Below, piece after piece: positions 24,216 through 31,588 of a stretch of DNA of 42,514 bases. Each line of letters begins with the position of its first letter. Position 1 is the stretch's first letter. The stretch is taken from IMG/VR virus record IMGVR_UViG_3300042328_000531, positions 1 through 42,514 of that record. One strand, written 5' to 3'. The translations under genes were made by a program, and so were the position numbers. Under the pieces are notes generated by a model, which did not search any database, had not been told where the DNA came from, and worked only from the letters and a program-made list of their open reading frames with translations. The stretch comes from a virus.

Positions 24216-24785
24216 TTATTTTTTTAACTTTTTTATCCAAATCTGATATCCATTAATTAAAATTTCAACATCGTTTTTATGTTCTTCTAGAAATTTGTCT
24301 ATACCCATCCTAGGCTCTAATTCTAAACTATTTGTATCATGTTTCCATAGATAATCATCAAATGCCATTATGCCCTGATCTTTTAAAAGCGGGAATGAAA
24401 AAATAGCGTCTTGATAAACTCCATTAGATGTATGGTCTCCATCTATGTATATGAAGTCAAACTTTATATTGCAAGTTTGTAAATAAGACAAACTTGTCCC
24501 CCTATATTTTTTAATATTTGAAAACTTAGACATTCTCTTGTCATATAAGGCCTCAAGGTTTTCCCAATCAAAAGTCTTGTGTATTAATTCGTCGGATCCC
24601 CGCCAAGTATCTACGTCAGTTAAAAATGATGTTTTATTAGTTAGTATATTCTTTAATAACCATTCTGAAGCATCTCCAGTATATGCCCCAATTTGTAAAA
24701 AATTAAGTTTTGAGAGATGCTTATATTCATTAAGACATTTTTCAAAGTTTTTTGTATGAGTATGAAACCAATTAGGATAAGCCAT
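24216..24785 (-). CDS. class I SAM-dependent methyltransferase
   Basis: The ATG at 24785 (MAYPNWFH) is chosen because earlier ATGs lie deep inside the glycosyltransferase gene; it still overlaps that gene by 14 nt. The 189-residue product has FLQIGAYTGDAS (motif I, residues 29-40) and FIYIDGDHTS (111-120), followed by FDDYLW, as in Methyltransf_24 enzymes that modify sugars. It ends a cassette of two glycosyltransferases, so a sugar O-methyl cap on virion or host glycan is plausible. Substrate unknown. Confidence 0.75.
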   Translation of the reverse strand: MAYPNWFHTHTKNFEKCLNEYKHLSKLNFLQIGAYTGDASEWLLKNILTNKTSFLTDVDTWRGSDELIHKTFDWENLEALYDKRMSKFSNIKKYRGTSLSYLQTCNIKFDFIYIDGDHTSNGVYQDAIFSFPLLKDQGIMAFDDYLWKHDTNSLELEPRMGIDKFLEEHKNDVEILINGYQIWIKKLKK

Positions 24786-25509
24786 ATTGTTCCCAAAAAG
24801 AAATAACATCTTGTCTAGATTTATAATGAATTCCATTTGGGTTTTCTTTATCTTCTTTTGTATTGTTTGGAGCAGTAATAGATGTTTCAAAATCTACTGA
24901 GTAGGTAAACAATGGCTGGGAGTAGCACTTAAATCCATAGTAAATAATAAAATCTGCAAGAGCCATATAATTGTTTGGTAAAACAAATTTTCCATCAATA
25001 AAATATTTATCAATTATTTTTTTTGCACCCTGTCGTGTAATTACGTAACATGCTGCAGACCAATCTCGGTATTCTCTTATATGAAAAGAAGTATTTACTT
25101 GAAAATTATGAATAATGCATAATTGTAAAATATCATATTTTTGTTTAATAGATTTAATAAAATCATTAAAAGTAAAATTCCAATATTTGATAGTTTCAAA
25201 ACTTAAATCATCCTCAATGATGATTGCATAATCAGATTCTGAATTTTCAAGCCAGTTTTTAATTGTACTTAAATGAGAGACCGTTGCACCTAATTCTGAA
25301 TCCGTTAAAGATAAAGAATTTCTATCAAAAACTAATTCTTCCCAATTTGCAGAACTGCCATCTATTGCCTCAACAATATTATAATTTAATAGACCATTGT
25401 CATTTAATTGTTTTGTTATATAATCAAATCTATCTTTTCTTGATTTTAAATTAATAATATATACGGGCTCAAAGCCCTCTAACTTATTTGAACCAGTATG
25501 TTCCGACAT
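24772..25509 (-). CDS. glycosyltransferase family 25
   Basis: A 245-residue GT25 enzyme: VYIINLKSRKDRF (residues 16-28) binds nucleotide, SELGATVSHL is the family block and IIIEDD (residues 96-101) gives the metal-binding acidic triad. GT25 includes bacterial LPS galactosyltransferases and animal/giant-virus collagen galactosyl- or glucosyltransferases. It starts with GAGGG upstream of ATG 25509, overlapping the previous gene by 26 nt. Its placement between tail-fibre genes suggests that a fibre or a host surface sugar is the acceptor. Confidence 0.85.
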   Translation of the reverse strand: MSEHTGSNKLEGFEPVYIINLKSRKDRFDYITKQLNDNGLLNYNIVEAIDGSSANWEELVFDRNSLSLTDSELGATVSHLSTIKNWLENSESDYAIIIEDDLSFETIKYWNFTFNDFIKSIKQKYDILQLCIIHNFQVNTSFHIREYRDWSAACYVITRQGAKKIIDKYFIDGKFVLPNNYMALADFIIYYGFKCYSQPLFTYSVDFETSITAPNNTKEDKENPNGIHYKSRQDVISFWEQYGLS

Positions 25510-26197
25510 GTTGTACCCTCACATAAGGAGCGAGATAAATTTTGCCACCGCTCTGTCTCCATAATTTACAAAATTGATAATCTTCTGACAACAATCTTTC
25601 ACTTTTATCATCAATAATTGCTTGCCAAAAATCATAAATAGGGTCTCCAAACATAATGGATCCGATTTTATCTTGATCACATCGATATTGCTTTACATTT
25701 TTTTTGATTGTTTCAAAAACTTTTCTAGATATCAACATTAAACCAGTTCCAATATACTCTACTTCTACAATTTGATTTGGATTTTCTCTTAATTCTTTTT
25801 TTTGATCCTCATTCATATTAACATTATAAATAGCAGTAAATTTTTCCAAATCTGGCTTATCTTCTTTTGCTGCACGTCTTACTCTTTCCCAATTAATTCC
25901 CTTCATTGGTACCGCAGCGCCTACCAAGTCTACCTTTTCTTCAATCATTTTTAAAATACCTTTAGATACAAAACCTTCATCTGCATCTATAAATAAAAGA
26001 TAGTCGCTATTTGTTCTTAAAAATGTTTCAGTTAATATATTTCTTGCTCTAGTAATTAAAGATTCATTTGCAATATCAATAAAATTTGCTGCATGGCCAG
26101 CCTGAGATAATTCTCTAACTAATTCTAAAATACTTTTCATGTAAACGCCAGTGCACATGCCACCATACATTGGTGTTGCAATTGTAATATGTGCCAT
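25484..26197 (-). CDS. GT-A fold glycosyltransferase
   Basis: A 237-residue protein with ITIATPMYGG at the start and the metal-binding DAD motif (residues 71-73) in LLFIDADEGF. Later residues LVGAAVPMKG and YIGTGLMLIS complete a GT-A nucleotide-sugar transferase. Near the end SEDYQFCKLWRQSGG is the general-base region. It precedes the GT25 gene by translation-coupled overlap, forming a two-enzyme cassette that could add two successive sugars. Confidence 0.78.
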   Translation of the reverse strand: MAHITIATPMYGGMCTGVYMKSILELVRELSQAGHAANFIDIANESLITRARNILTETFLRTNSDYLLFIDADEGFVSKGILKMIEEKVDLVGAAVPMKGINWERVRRAAKEDKPDLEKFTAIYNVNMNEDQKKELRENPNQIVEVEYIGTGLMLISRKVFETIKKNVKQYRCDQDKIGSIMFGDPIYDFWQAIIDDKSERLLSEDYQFCKLWRQSGGKIYLAPYVRVQHVGTYWFK

Positions 26198-26208
26198 GTT
26201 GTCCTTTC

Positions 26209-26409
26209 TTACAAAATGTAGTTGCTAAATCCAATTATTTGCAATGGAATTGGTGGAACATTTGTTGAACTATACCCCTCAACTCCTATGCTTGTAAATC
26301 TAACTCTAAAAGGTAATACTTCATTTATTATAACTATTCTAGGATAGTCTTCTTGTTTTATTTTTTTTGTAATGGCAACAGGGGTATCAAGTACTACTGC
26401 TTTTGCCAT
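26209..26409 (-). CDS. small virion-block protein
   Basis: A 66-residue beta-rich protein coupled to the preceding gene (TAATG). The second half (RFTSIGVEGYSSTNVPPIPL) resembles a single Ig/beta-sandwich strand set. It resembles in role the 32-residue gene at 32318. Position suggests a baseplate or fibre accessory. No family recognised. Confidence 0.6.
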   Translation of the reverse strand: MAKAVVLDTPVAITKKIKQEDYPRIVIINEVLPFRVRFTSIGVEGYSSTNVPPIPLQIIGFSNYIL

Positions 26410-26819
26410 TAGTCTGTAACATCCTCAAGAACGACTATGCTTCCTTGAGCAACTGTCCAAACTTGAGCATTTCCTGCAGAAGATAGTTGTATATCAAAGA
26501 TATCGCCTGTTTGCAAAGAAACCGATTCTTCTGCTGTTAAAGAAACCGTAAACTCGCCATCTGCATCATCTGCGTCTGCTGCTGGAGTTAATAACATAAT
26601 TGTTGTTGCATTGTCAGTAATTTTTCCTAGGTCTGATGTATTCGTCGGTCTTTTAATTTTCATTAAAATACTCCAGTCTGGAATATTAAGTGGTTGTTTT
26701 GCATCATCTGTTACATAAACTTTAAACGCAGAAGTATCACCTTTTACAAATGTCCATAAAACTGTTGGTGGTCTTTCTCCAACATTATATTGCCTCGAAC
26801 TACTTCTACTAGTTGCCAT
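26409..26819 (-). CDS. BppU-like virion protein, paralogue 1
   Basis: A 136-residue protein built like two other genes here (31201 and 32416): an N-terminal strand with KGDT (residues about 27-30), a central sandwich, and an ending of QGSIVVLEDVTD. The (R/K)GDT strand and the acidic-Val ending are typical of the N-terminal domain of baseplate proteins of the BppU type. ATG 26819 is 6 nt from TATAAT, so leaderless. Confidence 0.6.
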   Translation of the reverse strand: MATSRSSSRQYNVGERPPTVLWTFVKGDTSAFKVYVTDDAKQPLNIPDWSILMKIKRPTNTSDLGKITDNATTIMLLTPAADADDADGEFTVSLTAEESVSLQTGDIFDIQLSSAGNAQVWTVAQGSIVVLEDVTD

Positions 26820-26825
26820 AGTTTA

Positions 26826-26831
26826 ATTATA
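26826..26831 (-). promoter_or_regulatory. leaderless promoter
   Basis: TATAAT, 6 nt, ATG 26819. No ribosome site between. Confidence 0.62.
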
Positions 26832-26835
26832 ACAC

Positions 26836-27366
26836 TTAGATACCGTTTTTAACAGCACCCCAAGTGGCATTTCCTCCCTTGATTGGCGCTACCAATAATT
26901 TACCAGTGGTAGAGTTAGAATATGCTACTACTGCAACTACAGCAGATCCAGATGTAGGCCTGGTAGTTGTCAGTCCACCAGATAAACTAACATATAATTT
27001 ATCACCTTCATCATAGGAAGATGTATTAATATCTTCTAAAACTCCTACGGTCACAACGATTCCATCATTTTCATTTTGCATAGTTGCTTTTGCTAAACCA
27101 ATACAAGGAAATGTATCTATATCGTTTGCCTGACATTTTGCTATCGTTGTTCTTCCGTTTGCATATCCAGTAATATAGACTGGAGTTCCTTTTGTTATTG
27201 CTACCCCGCTTGTATTTCTTACATCTAAAGATAAGTATGGAACCTGTAATGCGGTAAGTAAATCATTAACTTTTTCTGCCATTTCCTGCATGTCAGAATG
27301 AACGTTGACAGGATCATCTGCGAGAGGATATGGTATTTCTTGAGGATTTGTTAGACCAGTAGCCAT
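26836..27366 (-). CDS. virion decoration/fibre-domain protein
   Basis: A 176-residue protein with an N-terminal helix (HSDMQEMAEKVNDLLTALQV) and a beta domain (SLDVRNTSGVAITKGTPVYI, then GVLEDINTSSYDEGDKLYVS) of a kind repeatedly found in phage fibre and decoration proteins. It starts a fibre transcription unit divergent from the endolysin gene. Probably forms a trimer through the helix. Confidence 0.62.
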   Translation of the reverse strand: MATGLTNPQEIPYPLADDPVNVHSDMQEMAEKVNDLLTALQVPYLSLDVRNTSGVAITKGTPVYITGYANGRTTIAKCQANDIDTFPCIGLAKATMQNENDGIVVTVGVLEDINTSSYDEGDKLYVSLSGGLTTTRPTSGSAVVAVVAYSNSTTGKLLVAPIKGGNATWGAVKNGI

Positions 27367-27374
27367 GATTTTAC

Positions 27375-27380
27375 ATTATA
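27375..27380 (-). promoter_or_regulatory. leaderless promoter, divergent from endolysin
   Basis: TATAAT lies 8 nt before ATG 27366 on the minus strand, 20 nt from the -35 of the endolysin promoter on the other strand. Confidence 0.6.
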
Positions 27381-27399
27381 CCATTAAAAATATATCTAC

Positions 27400-27429
27400 T
27401 TGACTTTTGTTTGTTGAACTTGCTATAAT
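27400..27429 (+). promoter_or_regulatory. endolysin promoter
   Basis: TTGACT (27400-27405), 18 nt, TATAAT (27424-27429). This is the only rightward promoter in the long leftward fibre block. Confidence 0.72.
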
Positions 27430-27438
27430 TAATGCATT

Positions 27439-27454
27439 GACACCGAAAGGTGTC
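27439..27454 (+). promoter_or_regulatory. leader hairpin with GAAA tetraloop
   Basis: GACACC-GAAA-GGTGTC is a perfect six-bp stem with a GNRA loop, starting about 10 nt after the -10 box. It would be the first structure of the endolysin mRNA, 23 nt before the start codon and before the ribosome site. It may protect or regulate the message. Confidence 0.6.
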
Positions 27455-27476
27455 ATTTTGTTATAGGAGGCGGTAT

Positions 27477-28025
27477 ATGATCAAGGACAACCTAGTAGTT
27501 GGTGGCTTAGCATTTTTATTAGTTATATCAACCCTTTTTAACGCAAGTAATGCTCAGGCAATAAAGCAACAAGAAATGTTAGAACGGGCATCAATTCCAA
27601 AATTACTTAAATATCCTTCTCACATGAGGGTTTTAGAAAAATATAAAGATGCCAAATCTTTAGATGGTCAAGAATGCAAAGAACTTTTATCTGCTATTGG
27701 ATTTGAAGGCAAGGCATTAAAAATGGCATGGACAGTTGCTCAAAAAGAATCTAACTGTAGGCCAAAGGCTTTAAATAATAACTCTAAAACTGGGGATAAC
27801 TCTTACGGTATTTTTCAAATTAACATGATTGATGAATTAGGAGAGGCTAGATTAGAAAAATTTAATCTAGACTCTAAAAAAGAATTATTTGATCCAGTAA
27901 CTAATGCACGTATTGCTTACCACATGAGCAATAAGGGAAAAAATTGGTCTGCTTGGACATATTTAGATGGAGAAAGATTTAAAGAGTTGTGGACGGAATA
28001 CCCAACATCTAAAAATAAGCAATAG
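27477..28025 (+). CDS. secreted lytic transglycosylase/endolysin
   Basis: ATG 27477 is chosen because AGGAGG lies 6 nt upstream; a longer frame begins before the leader. The 182-residue protein has a signal helix (NLVVGGLAFLLVISTLF) ending in an Ala-X-Ala site near residue 28, then an SLT-type catalytic core: VAQKES with Glu91, then NSYGIFQIN at 108-116. Enzymes of this type cleave peptidoglycan glycan strands. The signal suggests export without a holin. Opposite orientation in the fibre block and its own promoter suggest separately timed lysis. Confidence 0.85.
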   Translation: MIKDNLVVGGLAFLLVISTLFNASNAQAIKQQEMLERASIPKLLKYPSHMRVLEKYKDAKSLDGQECKELLSAIGFEGKALKMAWTVAQKESNCRPKALNNNSKTGDNSYGIFQINMIDELGEARLEKFNLDSKKELFDPVTNARIAYHMSNKGKNWSAWTYLDGERFKELWTEYPTSKNKQ

Positions 28026-28608
28026 CGGTATATTTAGTTCCGTTTGTGACTGGTAATTCTTTATGCTTATAATTCTCATTTGATGGATAAATTAATATTT
28101 CTCCTGCTGACATAGATATTAAATCATTACCGATTCTATTTTCAAATTGAATTTGTCCTCCAGTATAATCATTATTTAAAGCAAACACTACAGTGTAGTT
28201 ATAAATATTTTCTTTTCTGTTTTTATCATCATGAAAATTTTCATTAGTTATATTTTTACAAATAGTCCAATTAGTTATTGTTTTTACTGTTAATTCAAAT
28301 TTATTAATATAATCTATAATACAAGGAAGAGCATTTTTATTTAACAAAATTCTAAACTTTGCCTTTTCTTCATCTACACTAGATAAAAAATTATAATTTA
28401 AATTTAATAAAAATTTATCAGCGTTGTCTAGATAGAAGATTTTACTATCAACAGTTATATCTGTTTCATTACTATTATTTTTAGAAGAAATTTGCCAAAT
28501 ATTTTCTTCAACTTTTTTTTCGTTTATATCATTTATACAAGATAAAAAATTTATATCTGTATTGCTTGAATATAAAATAATTTTATCATCTAAATTTTTT
28601 GATATCAT
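28009..28608 (-). CDS. 2OG-Fe(II) oxygenase (prolyl-hydroxylase type)
   Basis: A 199-residue protein. The C-terminal half carries His126/Asp128 (NFHDDKN), the glycine-rich TGGQIQFEN strand, GEILIYP, His182 and Lys192 in the Arg position (NGTKYTAIAYF). Lys replacing Arg for 2-oxoglutarate binding is known in some members. The N-terminal half lacks recognisable motifs. The gene converges on the endolysin, overlapping it by 17 bp. It ends the Hint-like/PASTA-like fibre operon, so a virion protein could be its substrate. Confidence 0.7.
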   Translation of the reverse strand: MISKNLDDKIILYSSNTDINFLSCINDINEKKVEENIWQISSKNNSNETDITVDSKIFYLDNADKFLLNLNYNFLSSVDEEKAKFRILLNKNALPCIIDYINKFELTVKTITNWTICKNITNENFHDDKNRKENIYNYTVVFALNNDYTGGQIQFENRIGNDLISMSAGEILIYPSNENYKHKELPVTNGTKYTAIAYF

Positions 28609-28610
28609 AA

Positions 28611-29171
28611 CTATTTACCATTTCCTGCAAATATAACAAAATTTTCTGTAAAATAAAAATGTCCATCTGCTATATCTATTTTAATAGATGAATCGTGATA
28701 CTCTTTATTTTTATTTTTACTATAATCATAGTCAATAAAAATTTCCAGGTTTTCTAAATTTTCTGTTGAAAATGATGGATTTAATTTTCTTATTTTTCTT
28801 TTATACTCGTCGTCTATAATATTTAATGTATAAGCATTCTGTAACATAAAATCTGAAGCAAATCTAGTTTTATAGTCTACTGCAATATACTTATAATGAT
28901 TTATTGGAGATTTATTTAATTCAATAAAAGGAGTTATTTTTTCATTGTTTATAGAAATAGAATACACCTCAGATTCTGATACCTCAAAATTTTCTATTGG
29001 TTTATTTTGAATAATATATTTTTTATAAATATCAACTATATCTTTTATTTCATCATCTTTAACTTTTAAAGATAATATTTTATCTCCAACTTTTAAATTT
29101 TTAACTTCAACTAAAGTTTTATTGCTTAAGTATATTTTTTCATTAATCGATAAAGATCCGCCAGATGACAT
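28611..29171 (-). CDS. Hint (intein/hedgehog)-like domain protein
   Basis: A 186-residue protein whose beginning (SLSINEKIYLSNKTLVEVKNLKVGDKILS in the first 33 residues) matches the start of Hint domains, where an initial nucleophile is followed by a strand and VGDKVLS. The end, DGHFYFTENFVIFAGNGK, resembles the C-terminal strand with a catalytic His-Asn-like end. The expected Cys at position one is replaced by a Gly-Ser-Leu-Ser start. It lies between the PASTA-like gene and an oxygenase. Either an autoprocessing fibre domain or a non-splicing relic. Moderate confidence. Confidence 0.5.
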   Translation of the reverse strand: MSSGGSLSINEKIYLSNKTLVEVKNLKVGDKILSLKVKDDEIKDIVDIYKKYIIQNKPIENFEVSESEVYSISINNEKITPFIELNKSPINHYKYIAVDYKTRFASDFMLQNAYTLNIIDDEYKRKIRKLNPSFSTENLENLEIFIDYDYSKNKNKEYHDSSIKIDIADGHFYFTENFVIFAGNGK

Positions 29172-29179
29172 GCTACGCC

Positions 29180-29512
29180 CTATCTAAAGTTTGGTGGTGC
29201 AAAACTAAAAGGAGTGAAACCAAAGGGAGTGAAACCAAAAGGAGTAAAACCAAAAGCACCAAATGGAGTAAAACTAAAGGTATAATTTACTAAATTTACG
29301 GTTGTTCCTAGTGCAACAACATTTCCACTTGGAATGCTTTGACTTTTAATCGTATTATTTAGTCCATTATCTGCTGTATTTTCATTTGTTGTGGAGTAAT
29401 TAATTCCTAATGCGGATAAAGTAGACTCTGCTGTTGTTTTATTCTGACCAACAACATTTGGAATTGTTGCCCTTCTAAAAATTTTATTTCCACGGCCAAT
29501 ATTTTTTGCCAT
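29180..29512 (-). CDS. PASTA-like virion protein with FTPFG tail
   Basis: The ATG at 29512 is favoured because it overlaps the previous stop (TAATG). The 110-residue product begins with a PASTA-like unit (IPNVVGQNKTTAESTLSALG, then SIPSGNVVALGTTVNL), a peptidoglycan- or wall-binding fold. The C-terminus repeats FGFTP four times and ends in APPNFR, as does the FN3 protein. PASTA plus a common tail suggests a virion component that attaches to cell wall. Confidence 0.68.
   Translation of the reverse strand: MAKNIGRGNKIFRRATIPNVVGQNKTTAESTLSALGINYSTTNENTADNGLNNTIKSQSIPSGNVVALGTTVNLVNYTFSFTPFGAFGFTPFGFTPFGFTPFSFAPPNFR
29202..29261 (-). repeat. 15-bp tandem repeat coding FGFTP
   Basis: Four near-identical 15-bp units encode the five-residue pattern GFTPF; the unit length differs from the 24-bp array at 19364 although the motif is the same. 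Confidence 0.8.
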
Positions 29513-30132
29513 TATGTAGTCAAGTCTCCCATTGCCACCCAAGTATCTGTAGCACGTTTTACTAAAGTTGCACTAGACCATTGTGTTCTTAATTTTAATC
29601 CTGGAGTTGAGTTTACAGTTACACCAGATGCTCCTGCGAGTGTTACTTGAGAAGATCCTGTTTGTAAAATGTCAATCGCTGTACCTATGGGGAAAGCAAC
29701 AGAACTATTTAAAGGAATAGTTAATGTTCCTCCCGCTGACATCTCAACCATTTTAAAAGAATCAGCAATTGTTAATGTATAGGATGAAGATTGTTGGTTA
29801 AAAGAATATACTGGATCTGTGATAGATTGCCAGGTAGAGCCATCATATACTTGTAAATCATTAATTGTATTACCAATTGCATCTTGTTTTAAAAATACTA
29901 CTGTTCCATAAATTGGAGAAGGAATTGCAGTATTTCGAGCAGAAGGATTAAGAAAAATATTAAGATTTTTAGCAATTACTGTAGATGCAAAAGTTACCGA
30001 ACTAGAAAAGTCTTGTGAAGATGACCAAGTATAAGAGGCAGCGGTATTTACTAATCCGCCAATAGGATACCATTGGCTTGTTGCTTCATCGTAAACATAT
30101 GCTGGTCTTGAAGTAGAATTAATTGCTGCCAC
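29512..30132 (-). CDS. fibre protein sharing fibre A tip
   Basis: A 206-residue protein starting with GTG overlapping the previous stop (TAGTG). Residues about 140-206 (AFPIGTAIDILQTGSSQVTL, then STPGLKLRTQWSSATLVKRA) match the end of fibre A almost residue for residue. The N-terminal part (AYVYDEATSQWYPIGG, DFSSSVTFASTVIAKN) differs. The shared domain is therefore a mobile tip module. Confidence 0.7.
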   Translation of the reverse strand: MAAINSTSRPAYVYDEATSQWYPIGGLVNTAASYTWSSSQDFSSSVTFASTVIAKNLNIFLNPSARNTAIPSPIYGTVVFLKQDAIGNTINDLQVYDGSTWQSITDPVYSFNQQSSSYTLTIADSFKMVEMSAGGTLTIPLNSSVAFPIGTAIDILQTGSSQVTLAGASGVTVNSTPGLKLRTQWSSATLVKRATDTWVAMGDLTT

Positions 30133-30575
30133 TATATCACCTGAATAAATGAAATTGAGGTTTGATCATAAACATATAACTCTAAGGGAGATGTTCCTTT
30201 TCTTAGCCACAAAGTTCCGTCAGTTAATCCACTTGTTGGCTGTGTATTTTGATAAATGCATGTTGCAGATATTGGAGCACCAGTAACTATAGCATTGGAT
30301 TGTAGCCATAAAAATCCATCGACTGGATTAATTGGCTCTTCGTCTTGAACATCAGCAGCAGCAGCGGGATTTGCAAGAGTGTCATCTATCTGATCTTGTA
30401 AATCATTAAGAGTATATGCCAAAGATGGATTGACTAACTGTTCTAAATCTGTATTATTGACGTCATAGGTTTCTGATCCATAGTGATATAACCTGAGTGC
30501 TGCTTGGATGTCCGCAGCATCATCGTATCCAGGAATTTTGGTTGGATATACATTTCCAATATTTTCAGAAGCCAT
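30132..30575 (-). CDS. fibre-block protein, unknown
   Basis: A 147-residue protein, first gene behind a promoter, with an AAGGTGG ribosome site. Its C-terminal half (DGFLWLQSNAIVTGAPISAT, TDGTLWLRKGTSPLELYVYD) resembles two copies of a small phage beta hairpin found in fibre adaptors. Coupled to the next gene by TAGTG. Confidence 0.6.
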   Translation of the reverse strand: MASENIGNVYPTKIPGYDDAADIQAALRLYHYGSETYDVNNTDLEQLVNPSLAYTLNDLQDQIDDTLANPAAAADVQDEEPINPVDGFLWLQSNAIVTGAPISATCIYQNTQPTSGLTDGTLWLRKGTSPLELYVYDQTSISFIQVI

Positions 30576-30592
30576 AATTCACCACCTTGCTC

Positions 30593-30598
30593 ATTATA
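30593..30598 (-). promoter_or_regulatory. -10 box of fibre-tip operon
   Basis: TATAAT lies 17 nt before ATG 30575, with the AAGGTGG ribosome site between. It begins right after the stop of the next gene upstream. Confidence 0.5.
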
Positions 30599-31201
30599 TC
30601 ACGATTCCTCTGTTGGATCTAATATGATTGTAATTAAAAGATGTACCGTAACAGTCTCTGCCAAGTTGCTCCATGTTCCAGAACTTAACTCTGCTGCTGT
30701 CAAAGATATAGACAAGGTATCACTACTTGACCCAGTTATAGCAACAGATGTTATTGATGCTGCTGTTGGATTAGAATGTCCTATAGAAAACTTGATTGAA
30801 AAGTTTTCTTCTGTAAGTGGAGTTCCAGCAACTTGAACAATGTCTGCAATGGGAATTGATATTGTAGTTGTTCCAGATGTAAAGGTTTGTAAAAAAACAT
30901 TAGAATAGAGTGTTGGATTAATTTTTAATATTGGAATCCATGTATTTGTACCAAGACTAGAAATATACTGGTACATATAAGAATAATCCTCCCCAGGAGC
31001 GTTATTTATATATAGATCATTTAGGTATAAAGTTTGACCAAAAATAGCACTATTAGTTGTTAAAGAATTAGGAGCACCAGTACCAACAAAAACCTTGCTA
31101 CCACGAATTCCAGTTGCGCCTATATCTAATTGAACATTGACTACTGGTGGTGGCCCAAGCACAGTAATGTCATCGGTATTTACTAAGACTTCTACTGACA
31201 T
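30599..31201 (-). CDS. tail-fibre-like protein
   Basis: A 200-residue protein coupled to the previous gene by TAATG. Residues 30-75 (GIRGSKVFVGTGAP, LYLNDLYINNAPGEDYSYMYQY) and a C-terminal beta-sandwich (ITSVAITGSSSDTLSISL) suggest a fibre or decoration domain. It sits in the collagen-like/BppU-like operon. Confidence 0.6.
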   Translation of the reverse strand: MSVEVLVNTDDITVLGPPPVVNVQLDIGATGIRGSKVFVGTGAPNSLTTNSAIFGQTLYLNDLYINNAPGEDYSYMYQYISSLGTNTWIPILKINPTLYSNVFLQTFTSGTTTISIPIADIVQVAGTPLTEENFSIKFSIGHSNPTAASITSVAITGSSSDTLSISLTAAELSSGTWSNLAETVTVHLLITIILDPTEES

Positions 31202-31551
31202 TAAACTGCTCCAGTCACATCATCTGTTACTGTAATTGTTCCTGTTAATAATGTAATAATATTCGTGGCGCTAGAGTTAATTTGAACATCATATACATAT
31301 GTTCCTGCTGCTAATGCTCTTCCCACTGCTGGTAAAATTGTGCAAGTTACGGTATCATTTGTAGTATTAATAATGGCCTGGGCGCTAGTCTTAACTCCAG
31401 CAGTTCCTCTGGCTGTTGAAATAGTATAGGCACCATTACCAATATATGTGTCTAACTGAAATGTAGTTCCGTCTGAATTTTTTGGGGAAATAACAAATTC
31501 GTGAGTGTCTCCACGATAGTAATTAAAATTATAGGTACCTGGAAATGCCAC
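31201..31551 (-). CDS. BppU-like virion protein, paralogue 2
   Basis: A 116-residue protein starting with GTG after TAAGGAG. It has the N-terminal YYRGDTHEFV strand and the GTITVTDDVTGAV ending that mark this trio of paralogues (others at 26409 and 32416). The RGDT strand and Val-Asp-Asp ending resemble the N-terminal docking domain of baseplate proteins. Confidence 0.6.
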   Translation of the reverse strand: MAFPGTYNFNYYRGDTHEFVISPKNSDGTTFQLDTYIGNGAYTISTARGTAGVKTSAQAIINTTNDTVTCTILPAVGRALAAGTYVYDVQINSSATNIITLLTGTITVTDDVTGAV

Positions 31552-31579
31552 AATATCTCCTTATGCTTAAAGTATTATC

Positions 31580-31585
31580 ATTATA
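31580..31585 (-). promoter_or_regulatory. -10 box of paralogue 2
   Basis: TATAAT lies 28 nt upstream of GTG 31551; the leader carries a TAAGGAG ribosome site. Confidence 0.5.
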
Positions 31586-31588
31586 CCA

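Noticed and set aside
28611-29171. Active intein
   Set aside because: No extein sequence flanks it, the first nucleophile is not Cys, and the frame starts with its own ATG, so splicing is not expected.
19336-30132. Diversity-generating retroelement acting on fibre tips
   Set aside because: Similar tip domains exist, but no reverse transcriptase or template-repeat pair was found.
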